From Thalassospira marina (GTDB taxonomy: Bacteria; Pseudomonadota; Alphaproteobacteria; Rhodospirillales; Thalassospiraceae), in assembly GCF_002844375.1 (NCBI RefSeq), contig NZ_CP024199.1, positions 3,016,001-3,080,000 on the forward strand: 64,000 nucleotides of DNA, given 5' to 3'. Of this stretch, positions 35,945 to 44,878 are shown piece after piece. Made by a program: the position numbers and the translations under genes. Position 1 is the first letter of the stretch. Each line of letters begins with the position of its first letter. The notes under the pieces are model-generated. The model did no database searches, was not told where the DNA came from, and saw nothing but the letters and a program-made list of their open reading frames with translations.

Positions 35945-36964
35945 ATGCGTGTTTATTACGACCGCGATGCAGATGTTAACCTGATCAAGACCAAAAAAGT
36001 TGCCATCATCGGTTACGGCTCCCAGGGCCATGCCCATGCCCTTAACCTGCATGATTCCGGCGTTGCCGAAGTTGCTGTTGGCCTTCGTGAAGGTTCCTCG
36101 TCGCGCAAGAAAGCCGAAGCTGCCGGCCTGAAGACCATGACCCCGGCCGAAGCCGCTGCATGGGCTGACGTTGTCATGATCCTGACCCCGGACGAACACC
36201 AGGCTGCGATCTATGCAAACGAACTGGGTGCCAACCTGAAAGAAGGCGCGGCCCTGATGTTTGCTCATGGTCTGAACGTTCATTTCGGCCTGATCGAGCC
36301 GCGTGCTGACCTTGACGTCATGATGGTCGCACCGAAGGGCCCGGGCCACACCGTTCGTTCCGAATATGTCCGTGGCGGCGGCGTTCCTTGCCTGGTCGCA
36401 GTTGAACAGAATGCTTCGGGCAATGCCCTTGAACTGGCTCTGTCCTATGCTTCGGCTATTGGCGGCGGTCGTTCCGGCGTTATCGAAACCAGCTTCCGTG
36501 AAGAATGCGAAACCGACCTGTTCGGCGAACAGGCTGTTCTTTGCGGCGGCCTGACCCAGCTGATCAAATACGGCTTTGAAACCCTGACCGAAGCTGGCTA
36601 TGCACCGGAAATGGCATATTTCGAATGCCTGCACGAAGTGAAGCTGATCGTTGACCTGATGTATGAAGGCGGTATGGCAAACATGCGTTACTCGATCTCG
36701 AACACCGCTGAATATGGCGACTACGTCACCGGCCCGCGCGTGATCGATCCGTCTGTCAAAGAACGCATGAAAGGCGTTCTGGCTGACATTCAGGAAGGCA
36801 AATTCGTTCGTGACTTCGTTCAGGAAATGCATTGCGGCCAGCCGATGTTCAAGGCAACCCGCCGTCTGAACGCTGAACACCAGATCGAAGAAGTTGGTGA
36901 AAAACTCCGCGCGATGATGCCGTGGATTGCCGCCAACAAACTGGTCGACAAAGAAAAGAACTAA
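35945..36964 (+). CDS. ilvC: ketol-acid reductoisomerase (class I, NADP-dependent)
   Basis: Converts acetolactate to dihydroxyisovalerate. 339 residues, the class I length. The N-terminal cofactor domain has IIGYGSQGHAHALNLHDSG, and SSRKK provides the usual NADP-phosphate contacts. The C-terminal knotted domain carries the acidic Mg ligands (EEVGEKLRAMMPW near the end). It is last of the ilvBHC group and is followed by a terminator. Confidence 0.97.
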   Translation: MRVYYDRDADVNLIKTKKVAIIGYGSQGHAHALNLHDSGVAEVAVGLREGSSSRKKAEAAGLKTMTPAEAAAWADVVMILTPDEHQAAIYANELGANLKEGAALMFAHGLNVHFGLIEPRADLDVMMVAPKGPGHTVRSEYVRGGGVPCLVAVEQNASGNALELALSYASAIGGGRSGVIETSFREECETDLFGEQAVLCGGLTQLIKYGFETLTEAGYAPEMAYFECLHEVKLIVDLMYEGGMANMRYSISNTAEYGDYVTGPRVIDPSVKERMKGVLADIQEGKFVRDFVQEMHCGQPMFKATRRLNAEHQIEEVGEKLRAMMPWIAANKLVDKEKN

Positions 36965-36985
36965 TCTTTTCAGGTTGAATTAAAG

Positions 36986-37022
36986 ACGGCCGCCCTTTGC
37001 AAAATGGGCGGCCGTTTTTTTT
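36986..37022 (+). terminator. rho-independent terminator of ilvC
   Basis: A 10-bp stem ACGGCCGCCC/GGGCGGCCGT (36986-36995, 37006-37015) with a long T-run. Confidence 0.92.
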
Positions 37023-37078
37023 ATGGTTATATCGGTCAGTCACCCCATTCAGTGATCAAGGCCGCCGCCATCCACCCC

Positions 37079-37112
37079 ATAAAAAATGGCCGCCCGATAC
37101 CGGACGACCATT
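37079..37112 (-). terminator. rho-independent terminator of the MFS gene
   Basis: On the minus strand a 12-bp stem with two G-T pairs (37085-37096, 37101-37112), loop of four bases, then TTTTTTAT. Confidence 0.8.
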
Positions 37113-37149
37113 AACGTTGGGCACAAAGCCCGTTGCAAATGCGCTGCTA

Positions 37150-38352
37150 TTAATGGGGGCTTGGTGCGTGGCGCATGCGTTGCAGCGGCATGCGAAATTC
37201 GGTCACGGCCCAGAACAGGAACGAAACCAGCGATACGGCAGCGCCGATCATGCAAACGCCGCTCCAGCCTGCGATACCATAAAATGTTGCCGACAAAGCC
37301 GACCCGGCCGCCCCGCCCAGAAAATAGCAGGACATATAACCGGTGGTCAGGCGGCTTCGGGCATCGGGGTTCAGGCGGTAAATTTCGCTTTGATTGGAAA
37401 TATGCGCACCCTGCACACCCAGATCGAGAAACACGACCCCCAGGCCAAAGGCAATGATCGACCATTGCCCGGAATATAACAGCCACCAGCTTAGCGTCGT
37501 CATCAGAATAAAGCCGCCAGTCCCCAACCGGGCCCAGCCCCAGTCAGCCAGCCTTCCGGCAAATTTTGCGGTCAGTGCGCCAACGGCCCCTAACAGGCCA
37601 AACATGCCGATCACGCCTTCGCTGTAATGAAAGTTTTTGGCCAGCATAAAAGCCATCGACGTCCATAAAATGCCAAAGACAGCATATTGCATTCCGCCCA
37701 GAAAACCACGCCGTCGCAATACCGGTTCATCACGAAACAGATGCAGGATCGAGACATAAAGCTGGCGATAGGTGGTGTGGGACGTTGGCGCGATATGGGG
37801 CAAAAAGCGATAACAGGCGAGGGAAAACATCGCCATCAAAATGGCTGCTGCCATATAAACCGCGCGCCAGCCGCCCCATTCGGCCACCAGCCCGGCAAAT
37901 GTGCGCGCCAGCAAAATACCAATCAAAAGGCCGCTCATAACCGTGCTGACGGTGGCCCCCCGTTTGGCCGGGGTGGCGAGGTGGGCGGCCAGCGGCACCA
38001 GAATTTGCGCCGTAACACTGGTCAGCCCCACCACAACCGCAACAGCCAGCAGGATGCCAAAGCTTTTGGCAAAGGCCATTCCCATCAACCCGGCGGCGGT
38101 AAGGGCGGTGGTCAGGGTTAACAATTTGCGCCGTTCGTGATGGTCGCCCAGGGGCACAACACAGATCAGCCCGGCAAGATAACCCAGTTGCGATACCGTC
38201 ACGATCAAGCCAGCCTGGGTGGATGTCAGGGCGAATTCCTGCGACAGCAGCTCAAGAAGCGGTTGGACATAATAGTTACTGGCAACAGAAAGGCCGCTAC
38301 CAACGGCCATCAGTGCGATCAGCCCCGGGGTGAGTTCGGGTTTAGTCGTCAT
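37150..38352 (-). CDS. MFS transporter
   Basis: 400 residues with about twelve membrane helices. The cytoplasmic loop between helices 2 and 3 has the form PLGDHHERRKLL, the major-facilitator signature in a variant form. It resembles sugar or drug efflux-type DHA members. The ATG at 38352 gives a normal short N-terminus before the first helix. It is divergent from a LysR gene, with a 19-bp inverted repeat between them, so it is probably an exporter induced by the LysR effector. Confidence 0.88.
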   Translation of the reverse strand: MTTKPELTPGLIALMAVGSGLSVASNYYVQPLLELLSQEFALTSTQAGLIVTVSQLGYLAGLICVVPLGDHHERRKLLTLTTALTAAGLMGMAFAKSFGILLAVAVVVGLTSVTAQILVPLAAHLATPAKRGATVSTVMSGLLIGILLARTFAGLVAEWGGWRAVYMAAAILMAMFSLACYRFLPHIAPTSHTTYRQLYVSILHLFRDEPVLRRRGFLGGMQYAVFGILWTSMAFMLAKNFHYSEGVIGMFGLLGAVGALTAKFAGRLADWGWARLGTGGFILMTTLSWWLLYSGQWSIIAFGLGVVFLDLGVQGAHISNQSEIYRLNPDARSRLTTGYMSCYFLGGAAGSALSATFYGIAGWSGVCMIGAAVSLVSFLFWAVTEFRMPLQRMRHAPSPH

Positions 38353-38436
38353 GTTTGGATGCCTGAAAAATGCGTTCAATTCGCATCACGATAGGGCCTT
38401 GGCCCTTGCGGAACAATCAGGCAGGATGCACAGTAT

Positions 38437-38455
38437 CTTTGCAATACCTGCAAAG
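38437..38455. promoter_or_regulatory. 19-bp inverted repeat in the MFS/LysR promoter region
   Basis: CTTTGCA-ATACC-TGCAAAG, perfect 7-5-7 symmetry, 23 bases before the LysR start codon. It fits a LysR operator (interrupted dyad) for autoregulation and control of the MFS gene. Confidence 0.6.
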
Positions 38456-38478
38456 AAAACAGTGAAAACACCCCTGCC

Positions 38479-39381
38479 ATGAATGATGAAATCAGCGACC
38501 TTCGACTTTTTTGCAAAATTGTCGATGCCGGTAACCTGTCCGAGGCTGCCCGCCAATGCGACAGTTCCCCCGCCACCATGAGCCGCCGCCTTTCAGCCAT
38601 GGAAAACCGGCTTTCGGTAAGGCTGTTTCAACGGTCATCGCGGCGGTTTTCGCTAACCGATGAAGGCATTTTATATTACGAACGCGCCCAGACCATATTG
38701 GCACAGCTTGATGCCGCCGAGGCGGAAATCACTGCCAAAACTGCAAAGCCCAGTGGCCTGTTGCGGGTCAGCGCGCCAATGCAGATTGGCCGCACCCTGA
38801 TCACACCGATCATTGCAAAATTCAGCGCGCTTTACCCCGATATCGATATTCGCTTTACCCTGTCAGACGACCAACCCGATGTGAATGATGCCAATATTGA
38901 TGTTTCCATTCGCATCGGCCTGCCCGAAGCCCCCGACATTGTTGTGCGCCAGTTGATCACCAGTCGCCGTGCCGTATGCGCCACACCGGAATATCTGGCA
39001 AAAAATGGCACGCCCCAACGCCCGGAAGATTTGCTCTATCACAACTGTATTTGCCTGATGCGCAAAAACCGCAAATTCGACCGCTGGGTATTTCGGGAAA
39101 ACGGTAAAAAGCGCCACGTGCAGGTAAAGGGCCAATTGGCAACCAGCAGCGGCGAGGTTTTACACGCCCTGATCCGTGCCGGGCGCGGCATAGGCCTGAA
39201 AGCCATGTGGGACATTGCCGAGGATATCCAAAGTGGGGCCCTGGTTGAATGCCTGGGCGATTACGCCTGCGATGACATTGCCCTTTACGCAACCTTTGAA
39301 AAACACCCGTTTTTACCCCCACGCATTCGTCACTTTCTGGACGTTTTGAGCAGCGAATTACAGCATAAACCCGCGATGTAA
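38479..39381 (+). CDS. LysR family transcriptional regulator
   Basis: 300 residues. Helix-turn-helix at the N-terminus (FCKIVDAGNLSEAARQCDSS, then ATMSRRLSAMENRLSVRLF) and an effector domain with GLLRVSAPMQIGRTLI. It belongs to the LysR group that commonly controls neighbouring MFS or oxidoreductase genes. It is divergent from the MFS transporter. Confidence 0.92.
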   Translation: MNDEISDLRLFCKIVDAGNLSEAARQCDSSPATMSRRLSAMENRLSVRLFQRSSRRFSLTDEGILYYERAQTILAQLDAAEAEITAKTAKPSGLLRVSAPMQIGRTLITPIIAKFSALYPDIDIRFTLSDDQPDVNDANIDVSIRIGLPEAPDIVVRQLITSRRAVCATPEYLAKNGTPQRPEDLLYHNCICLMRKNRKFDRWVFRENGKKRHVQVKGQLATSSGEVLHALIRAGRGIGLKAMWDIAEDIQSGALVECLGDYACDDIALYATFEKHPFLPPRIRHFLDVLSSELQHKPAM

Positions 39382-39677
39382 ATCACACCTGCACAGCCCA
39401 AAGCAGGCACCGGCCGTACGGTACCCACAATGGAAAGCGGGGCTAAATTCCGCAGGAAATCGCGGGATTCGGGGCAAATTAGTTGCGGCACCCTCAGGGC
39501 TGGCATGCAAATGCGCAAGGGTGCATATCCCGGTTTGGGCTGGATAAATAAGGATATTGTGGTTAATGCTGATGCCGGTGTGTTGACCCATTTGCAGGAT
39601 CAACGGGCAAACCAGCCCCCGCCTGATGCTGCAAATGGGCCTGCACACTGAATTGCCACCACATAAAGAGCAGACGG

Positions 39678-40586
39678 ATGTCCGAATTTATTGATCTTGC
39701 CCCCGAAGTTGCCGAAGCCTTTGCCAGCGGCGCGCCGGTCGTTGCCCTTGAATCCACGATTATTTCCCATGGCATGCCCTATCCGCAAAATCTGGAAACG
39801 GCACAGGCAGTTGAACAGGATGTGCGCGATAATGGTGCCATTCCGGCAACCATCGCTGTTATTGGCGGGCGCTGCAAAATCGGACTTTCGCCAGACGAGC
39901 TGGAATATTTCGCCAAAGGCACCGATATCCTGAAGCTGTCGCGCCGCGATATCCCCTATGCCATTGCCAAAAAATGCGACGGGGCAACCACCGTTTCGGC
40001 AACCATGATTTTGGCGGAAAAGGCCGGTATTTCGATATTTGCCACGGGCGGCATTGGCGGCGTTCACCGCGAACTTGCCACCAGCTTTGACATTTCAGCT
40101 GACCTGACGGAACTGGGCAAAACCAGTGTTGCGGTTGTTTGCGCCGGGGCAAAGGCCATTCTTGATATTCCGATGACGCTGGAACATCTCGAAACGCTGG
40201 GCGTGCCGGTTATTGCCTATGGCACCGACGAATTCCCTGCTTTCTATACTGTCAAAAGCGGCCAGAAGGCCCCGCTGCGCCTTGATAGCCCCGAACAGAT
40301 TGCCGATTTCCTGTCAGCCAAATGGGATTTCGGCCTGGAAGGTGGCGTTGTGATTGGCAACCCGCCGCCCGCAGACAAGGCACTTGCCCTGGAAGCCATC
40401 GAACATGCCATTGATTCAGCCCTGGTCGAAGCCAAAGGCCTGAATATTCATGGCCGCGAGGTTACGCCCTTCCTGCTGCAACGTGTTACCCAGCACACCA
40501 AGGGCAAAAGCCTGGAAGCCAACATCGCACTGGTGCGCAACAATGCCCGCCTTGCTGCCCAAATCGCGGTTGCCCGCGCAAAATAG
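39678..40586 (+). CDS. psuG: pseudouridine-5'-phosphate glycosidase
   Basis: Splits pseudouridine 5'-phosphate into uracil and ribose 5-phosphate (reversible). 302 residues, the family length. Conserved blocks include VVALESTIISHGMPYPQN, GGRCKIGL, TTVSATMILAEKAGI, FATGGIGGVHR and the C-terminal TPFLLQRVTQHTKGKSLEAN. The usual partner, a pseudouridine kinase, is not present next to it. It is a single gene with its own terminator. Confidence 0.95.
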   Translation: MSEFIDLAPEVAEAFASGAPVVALESTIISHGMPYPQNLETAQAVEQDVRDNGAIPATIAVIGGRCKIGLSPDELEYFAKGTDILKLSRRDIPYAIAKKCDGATTVSATMILAEKAGISIFATGGIGGVHRELATSFDISADLTELGKTSVAVVCAGAKAILDIPMTLEHLETLGVPVIAYGTDEFPAFYTVKSGQKAPLRLDSPEQIADFLSAKWDFGLEGGVVIGNPPPADKALALEAIEHAIDSALVEAKGLNIHGREVTPFLLQRVTQHTKGKSLEANIALVRNNARLAAQIAVARAK

Positions 40587-40628
40587 GCAGCCCACAGGGC
40601 AATTACACCACCCGATACCAAAACCGCA

Positions 40629-40660
40629 AAATGCGGGCCACACACGGCCCGCATTTTTAT
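40629..40660 (+). terminator. rho-independent terminator of psuG
   Basis: An 11-bp stem (40629-40639 with 40646-40656) with six-base loop and T-rich end, also usable by the convergent gene. Confidence 0.88.
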
Positions 40661-40725
40661 TTGCCCATTAAAAAGGGGCGTGGGACCAACCGGTTGAGAA
40701 GCCGCCCCACGCCCCCTTCGCTGCC

Positions 40726-41370
40726 TTATGCCGGGGTGGCATTCGGCAAAAGGCTGCGATCAAGCCGGCTGTCATCAATGGGCGCATCCCAAACCGTGCG
40801 GCAGGGCAAAACACCAGCCCATACTGGCAGGGTGTAATCTTCCTCGTCATCAACCGGGTCACCCGAACGGATTTTGGCCGAAACCTCCTCCATATCGAAT
40901 TCAAGGAACATGGTTGCCTTCAATTCCTGCTTGCTGGGCTGACGGATCTGATCCCAGCGGCCCTGTGCCAGCTTTTCGACAAACAGTCTGGATTGTTCCA
41001 TTTTTGCATTCGGGTCATCCATAACCCGGCCTTTGCCGTAAATCACCACGGACCGGTAATTGGCAGAGTGGTGAAAGGCAGAACGCGCCATTACCAGCCC
41101 GTCCAGATGCGTCACGCAAATGCAGGCATCGGCCCCATTGGCGATTGCCGCCAGCACCCGGTTTTTCGATGCACCATGAATATAAAACTGTTCACCCATT
41201 CGCCAATGCGCCGTCGGGATCATAACCGGGCGGCCATCCAGCACGGTGCTGACATGGCAGATAAGGGCTTCATCAATAATGCGATGTACCGTTTCACGGT
41301 CATAACTGGCGCGGTTATGCCCACGCACCAGTTTTGTCCGCGGGTGAATATCATAATCGGTGGTGCTCAT
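40726..41370 (-). CDS. pyridoxamine 5'-phosphate oxidase-like flavin-binding protein
   Basis: 214 residues with a split-barrel FMN-binding fold of the Pyridox_ox_2/NimA-like type. The N-terminus has ASYDRETVHRIIDEALICHV, and the cofactor region shows IHGASKNRVLAA and ICVTHLDGLVMARSAFHHS. It is not the housekeeping PdxH, so the true substrate is uncertain. It lies divergent to a MocR regulator with a 120-base shared promoter region, suggesting it is that regulator's target and linked to vitamin B6 or amino-acid handling. Confidence 0.83.
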   Translation of the reverse strand: MSTTDYDIHPRTKLVRGHNRASYDRETVHRIIDEALICHVSTVLDGRPVMIPTAHWRMGEQFYIHGASKNRVLAAIANGADACICVTHLDGLVMARSAFHHSANYRSVVIYGKGRVMDDPNAKMEQSRLFVEKLAQGRWDQIRQPSKQELKATMFLEFDMEEVSAKIRSGDPVDDEEDYTLPVWAGVLPCRTVWDAPIDDSRLDRSLLPNATPA

Positions 41371-41424
41371 CAGGCGTCTCTCAGTCAGCTTGGTTGGCTC
41401 TCTCTCCTCGCATCATCACCAAAA

Positions 41425-41452
41425 TTGGACTTTTCATAAGAACCGATATAAT
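41425..41452 (+). promoter_or_regulatory. promoter of the MocR-type gene
   Basis: TTGGAC (41425-41430), 16-base spacer, TATAAT (41447-41452). AAATTGG repeats surround it: direct at 41422-41428 and inverted as CCAATTT at 41466-41472, suitable as regulator boxes for the divergent pair. Confidence 0.6.
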
Positions 41453-41490
41453 AAAATTGATGGAACCAATTTGAAAATGACGGACGGGGC

Positions 41491-43182
41491 ATGAGCACGA
41501 TTTTCTCCTGGATTTTTGCCAGCCAGCCAGACGATGCCCGCCAGCCTGCCTATCGCAGGCTTTACCTGGGTATTCGTGCGGCCATTCTTGATGGGCGGTT
41601 AAAACCAGGTGAAAAACTGCCTGCCACGCGCGATCTGGCAAAACAGTTGCGCATTTCGCGCAATACCATCGTCAATGCCTTTGACCTGCTGATGTCCGAA
41701 GGTTACCTGGAAGGGCGTATCGGCGCCGGAAGCTTCGTTGCCGCCAGCCTGCCTGATCACCTGTTTCACACTGCTACCAGCAACAATGTTGGTAAAACAC
41801 CACCTGCCAGCCCAAAGGCCTGTTCCCCGTCCGCACCAGCCACCACGCAGCGCCCGACGCCGGCGACACCAACGGGCAGTAGTGCCAATAAAAGCATGGC
41901 AGAGGGCCGAAAACGCCCGCTCCGCATTAGCAAAAGTGCACAACGCAGCCTCGCCTTCACCCGCCAGCACCCGCATTTTCCGGTATCACGGCCCTTTAAC
42001 CCGGCGGCACCAGACCTGTCGGCTTTTCCCTTTGATATCTGGGCGCGGCTGTTACGCCGGGCCTGGCGCGCGCCCAAACCGGCCATAGTCACCCCCGATG
42101 ACAGCATGGGCCTTGCCGATTTACGCGAGGAAATTGCAGGCTGGCTGCGGCAAACCCGCGGCGTGAATTGCAGTGCCGCGCAAATCATGATCGTTTCAGG
42201 CGCACAGCAGGCACTGGATTTTATTGGCCGCGCCCTGATTGACCCCGGCGACATCGTCGCCCTTGAAGACCCCGGCTATGAAGGTATTCGCGGCGTTCTG
42301 GCCGCCAATGGCGCGGTTATTCAACCCATCCCCGTTGACGAAGAAGGATTGCAGGTTAGTGCCCTGAACCACCCGCAAAGCCAGGATAACACCGGTCATC
42401 AAGGGCAGCAGGCGGGTGCGGGTGCGGATGCTAATGCGGGTATGGATGCGAAAGCAGGCGCAAACATCTCGCCGCGTATGGTTGTGACCACGCCATCGCG
42501 CAATTATCCCATGGGCACCACGCTGTCGCTGGCGCGAAGGCTGGCTTTGCTGCAATGGGCGCATGACAATGACGGCTGGATCATTGAAGACGATTACGAC
42601 AGCGAATATCGCTATGACGGGCCGCCTTTATCCTCGCTTCAGGGGTTGGACCGCGAAGACAGGGTACTTTATGTCGGCACATTTTCCCGTGTGCTGTTTC
42701 CCGGCATCCGGCTGGGCTATCTGGTTTTACCACATGACCTGGTGCCGGTTTTTCGTGGTTTGCGCAGCTTTGCCGATGGTGTGCCTGCCCCAACGGCGCA
42801 GGCCGCCCTTGCCGCCTTTTTCGCCGACGGGCATTTTGGCAGCCATGTACGCCGCATGCGCCTGCTTTATGGGGACCGGCGCCAGCACCTGCTGAACCTT
42901 ATCAATGATCGCGCCAGCGACCTTCTGGACATTGTCGTCAATGATGGCGGGCTTCACGTATGCGCCCGCCTGATCAACGGGCAACCCGACCAAAAATATC
43001 AGCCAGCCCTGCTGGCCAAACAGATCGACTGCCGGTTTTTGTCATCCTATTTCCATGACAAAACGCACAGCGAAAACATCGCTGATCGGCAGGGCCTGAT
43101 CATGGGGTTTGCCGGCTGGGAAAAATCGCAGCTTGAACAAAGTTTTGGTGATCTGGTCCGTATTTTGCGACGTAACAATTAA
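41491..43182 (+). CDS. MocR-type regulator (GntR helix-turn-helix plus aminotransferase-like domain)
   Basis: 563 residues. A GntR winged helix lies at about 20-90 (LKPGEKLPATRDLAKQLRIS). A Pro/Ser/Thr-rich linker of about 75 residues follows, then a fold-type I aminotransferase-like domain to the end. PLP-pocket residues are visible (VSGAQQALDFIGR, EDPGYEGIRGVL, IIEDDYDSEYRYDG). The position of the Schiff-base lysine reads GTFSRVLFPGIRLGY, so Lys is replaced by Arg. A low-complexity insert (Gly/Ala/Gln/Asp-rich, near residues 294-326) makes the protein longer than the usual 450-500 residues. Divergent from the PNPOx-like gene, its likely target. Confidence 0.9.
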   Translation: MSTIFSWIFASQPDDARQPAYRRLYLGIRAAILDGRLKPGEKLPATRDLAKQLRISRNTIVNAFDLLMSEGYLEGRIGAGSFVAASLPDHLFHTATSNNVGKTPPASPKACSPSAPATTQRPTPATPTGSSANKSMAEGRKRPLRISKSAQRSLAFTRQHPHFPVSRPFNPAAPDLSAFPFDIWARLLRRAWRAPKPAIVTPDDSMGLADLREEIAGWLRQTRGVNCSAAQIMIVSGAQQALDFIGRALIDPGDIVALEDPGYEGIRGVLAANGAVIQPIPVDEEGLQVSALNHPQSQDNTGHQGQQAGAGADANAGMDAKAGANISPRMVVTTPSRNYPMGTTLSLARRLALLQWAHDNDGWIIEDDYDSEYRYDGPPLSSLQGLDREDRVLYVGTFSRVLFPGIRLGYLVLPHDLVPVFRGLRSFADGVPAPTAQAALAAFFADGHFGSHVRRMRLLYGDRRQHLLNLINDRASDLLDIVVNDGGLHVCARLINGQPDQKYQPALLAKQIDCRFLSSYFHDKTHSENIADRQGLIMGFAGWEKSQLEQSFGDLVRILRRNN

Positions 43183-43199
43183 AGTACCCCGAGCCAGAG

Positions 43200-43256
43200 A
43201 AAGAGCGCGCCTTCATGCTATCCCCTGGCAAGTCACGTTTCGGCGCGCTCTTTTCT
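43200..43256 (+). terminator. terminator after the MocR-type gene
   Basis: Arms AAAGAGCGCGCC (43200-43211) and GGCGCGCTCTTT (43242-43253) with a large loop of 30 bases, then TTTCTT-like sequence. Confidence 0.7.
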
Positions 43257-43287
43257 TGATTTGACAATAGCATAGCAAGAGGCCCGG

Positions 43288-44790
43288 ATGCCCCGTCCCC
43301 CCATTGCCATCATGTGGTTTCGCAATGATTTGCGCCTGACCGATAACCCCGCCCTTGCCGCCGCAATTGCCTGGGCACGCGACCATGACGGCACCATCCT
43401 GCCGGTTTATATCCTTGATGATGTAATGGAACGGCAACTGGGCGGTGCCACCCGCTGGTGGCTGGAACACAGCCTGGGGGTGCTTGAAAAATCCATTTCG
43501 GAAAAAGCCAGCACCCATGCCGGCGATACGGCCGAAAACAGCCTGCGCCTGTTCAAAGGCAAGGCAAAGGACGTGTTATCGCATCTGTGTGATGATCACG
43601 ATATCGGCGCGGTATTCTGGAACCGCTGTTATGACCCGCAATCGGTAGAACGCGACAAGGCCTTAAAACAGCATTGCCGGGATGACCTGAAACTTGAATG
43701 CGAAAGTTTCAACAGCCACCTTCTTTACGAACCCTGGGAAGTCAAAACCGGGGCTGGTACATCCTTTAAGGTCTTTTCGCCCTTCTGGCGGGCCTGTCTT
43801 AAAATGCCACCGCCTGCCCGCCCCAAACCGGCACCAAAGGACATTCCCCTTTCCGGCATCAGCCCGGCACAGGCTGTATCGATCACGGCCTTGGACCTGT
43901 CACCCAAACCGGTTAACTGGGCAACCGGCTTTGCCGAGCGGTTTACCCCGGGCGAGGGCGCCGCACGCGAACAGCTTCACGATTTTATCGATGACCGCCT
44001 GGCGGATTACGCCGAAATGCGCGACCGCCCGGACCGGCTGGTGACGTCGGAACTATCACCGCATTTACGTTTTGGCGAAATCAGCCCGCGCGAAATTTGG
44101 CATGCCATCAGCCACCATGCCGAGGCCGAACCGGGCCAGGGCAAAGCCGCATCGAAATTTCTGTCCGAACTGGGCTGGCGGGAATTTGCCCACCATGTGC
44201 TGTTTTACGCCGATGACCTTCGTACCGAACCGCTACAGGGCCAGTTCCGCCATTTCCCCTGGCGCGATAACGACGACGCACTTAAAGCCTGGCAGCGCGG
44301 CAAAACCGGCTATCCCATTGTCGATGCCGGGATGCGCGAACTTTGGCATACCGGCTATATGCACAACCGGGTGCGCATGATTGTGGGGTCATTGCTGGTC
44401 AAACATCTGTTGTTGCACTGGCAGCACGGGCTGGACTGGTTTGATGATACCCTGGTCGATGCCTGCCCGGCGGCCGACCCGTTTTCCTGGCAATGGATTG
44501 GCGGCAGCGGTGCCGATGCTGCCCCCTATTTCCGCATTTTCAACCCGGTCCTTCAGGGCGAAAAATTTGATGCCAAAGGCGATTATGTACGTCAATGGGT
44601 GCCGGAACTTCGCGACCTGCCGAATTCCCACATCCATAAACCGTGGGAGGCCCCGGCCCTTGTCCTTAAAGGGGCTGGCGTCACACTGGGCCAAACCTAT
44701 CCCGAACCGATTGTGGACCTTAAAGCCGGCCGCGACCGGGCCATGGAAGCCTATCAGCAAATGAAAGCCGATAGCGACGCTGCCGGTTAA
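43288..44790 (+). CDS. phrB: deoxyribodipyrimidine photolyase (class I CPD photolyase)
   Basis: Repairs UV-induced cyclobutane pyrimidine dimers with blue light. 500 residues: an N-terminal antenna-binding Rossmann domain (MWFRNDLRLTDNPALAAA) and a C-terminal FAD domain with GWREFAHHVLFY, YPIVDAGMRELWHTGYMHNR and SGADAAPYFRIFNP. A photolyase rather than a cryptochrome-like paralogue is likely from the complete FAD and substrate motifs. It is a single gene. Confidence 0.95.
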   Translation: MPRPPIAIMWFRNDLRLTDNPALAAAIAWARDHDGTILPVYILDDVMERQLGGATRWWLEHSLGVLEKSISEKASTHAGDTAENSLRLFKGKAKDVLSHLCDDHDIGAVFWNRCYDPQSVERDKALKQHCRDDLKLECESFNSHLLYEPWEVKTGAGTSFKVFSPFWRACLKMPPPARPKPAPKDIPLSGISPAQAVSITALDLSPKPVNWATGFAERFTPGEGAAREQLHDFIDDRLADYAEMRDRPDRLVTSELSPHLRFGEISPREIWHAISHHAEAEPGQGKAASKFLSELGWREFAHHVLFYADDLRTEPLQGQFRHFPWRDNDDALKAWQRGKTGYPIVDAGMRELWHTGYMHNRVRMIVGSLLVKHLLLHWQHGLDWFDDTLVDACPAADPFSWQWIGGSGADAAPYFRIFNPVLQGEKFDAKGDYVRQWVPELRDLPNSHIHKPWEAPALVLKGAGVTLGQTYPEPIVDLKAGRDRAMEAYQQMKADSDAAG

Positions 44791-44820
44791 GCCAGACAAG
44801 ACAAGACAAGCAAACACATA

Positions 44821-44860
44821 AAACGGGCGGATCTGCATCTGCACATCAGCCCGTTTTTTC
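44821..44860 (+). terminator. terminator after phrB
   Basis: Arms AAACGGGC (44821-44828) and GCCCGTTT (44849-44856), followed by a T-run. The loop is about 20 bases. Confidence 0.7.
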
Positions 44861-44878
44861 ATCCATCAGGATCGCTGC

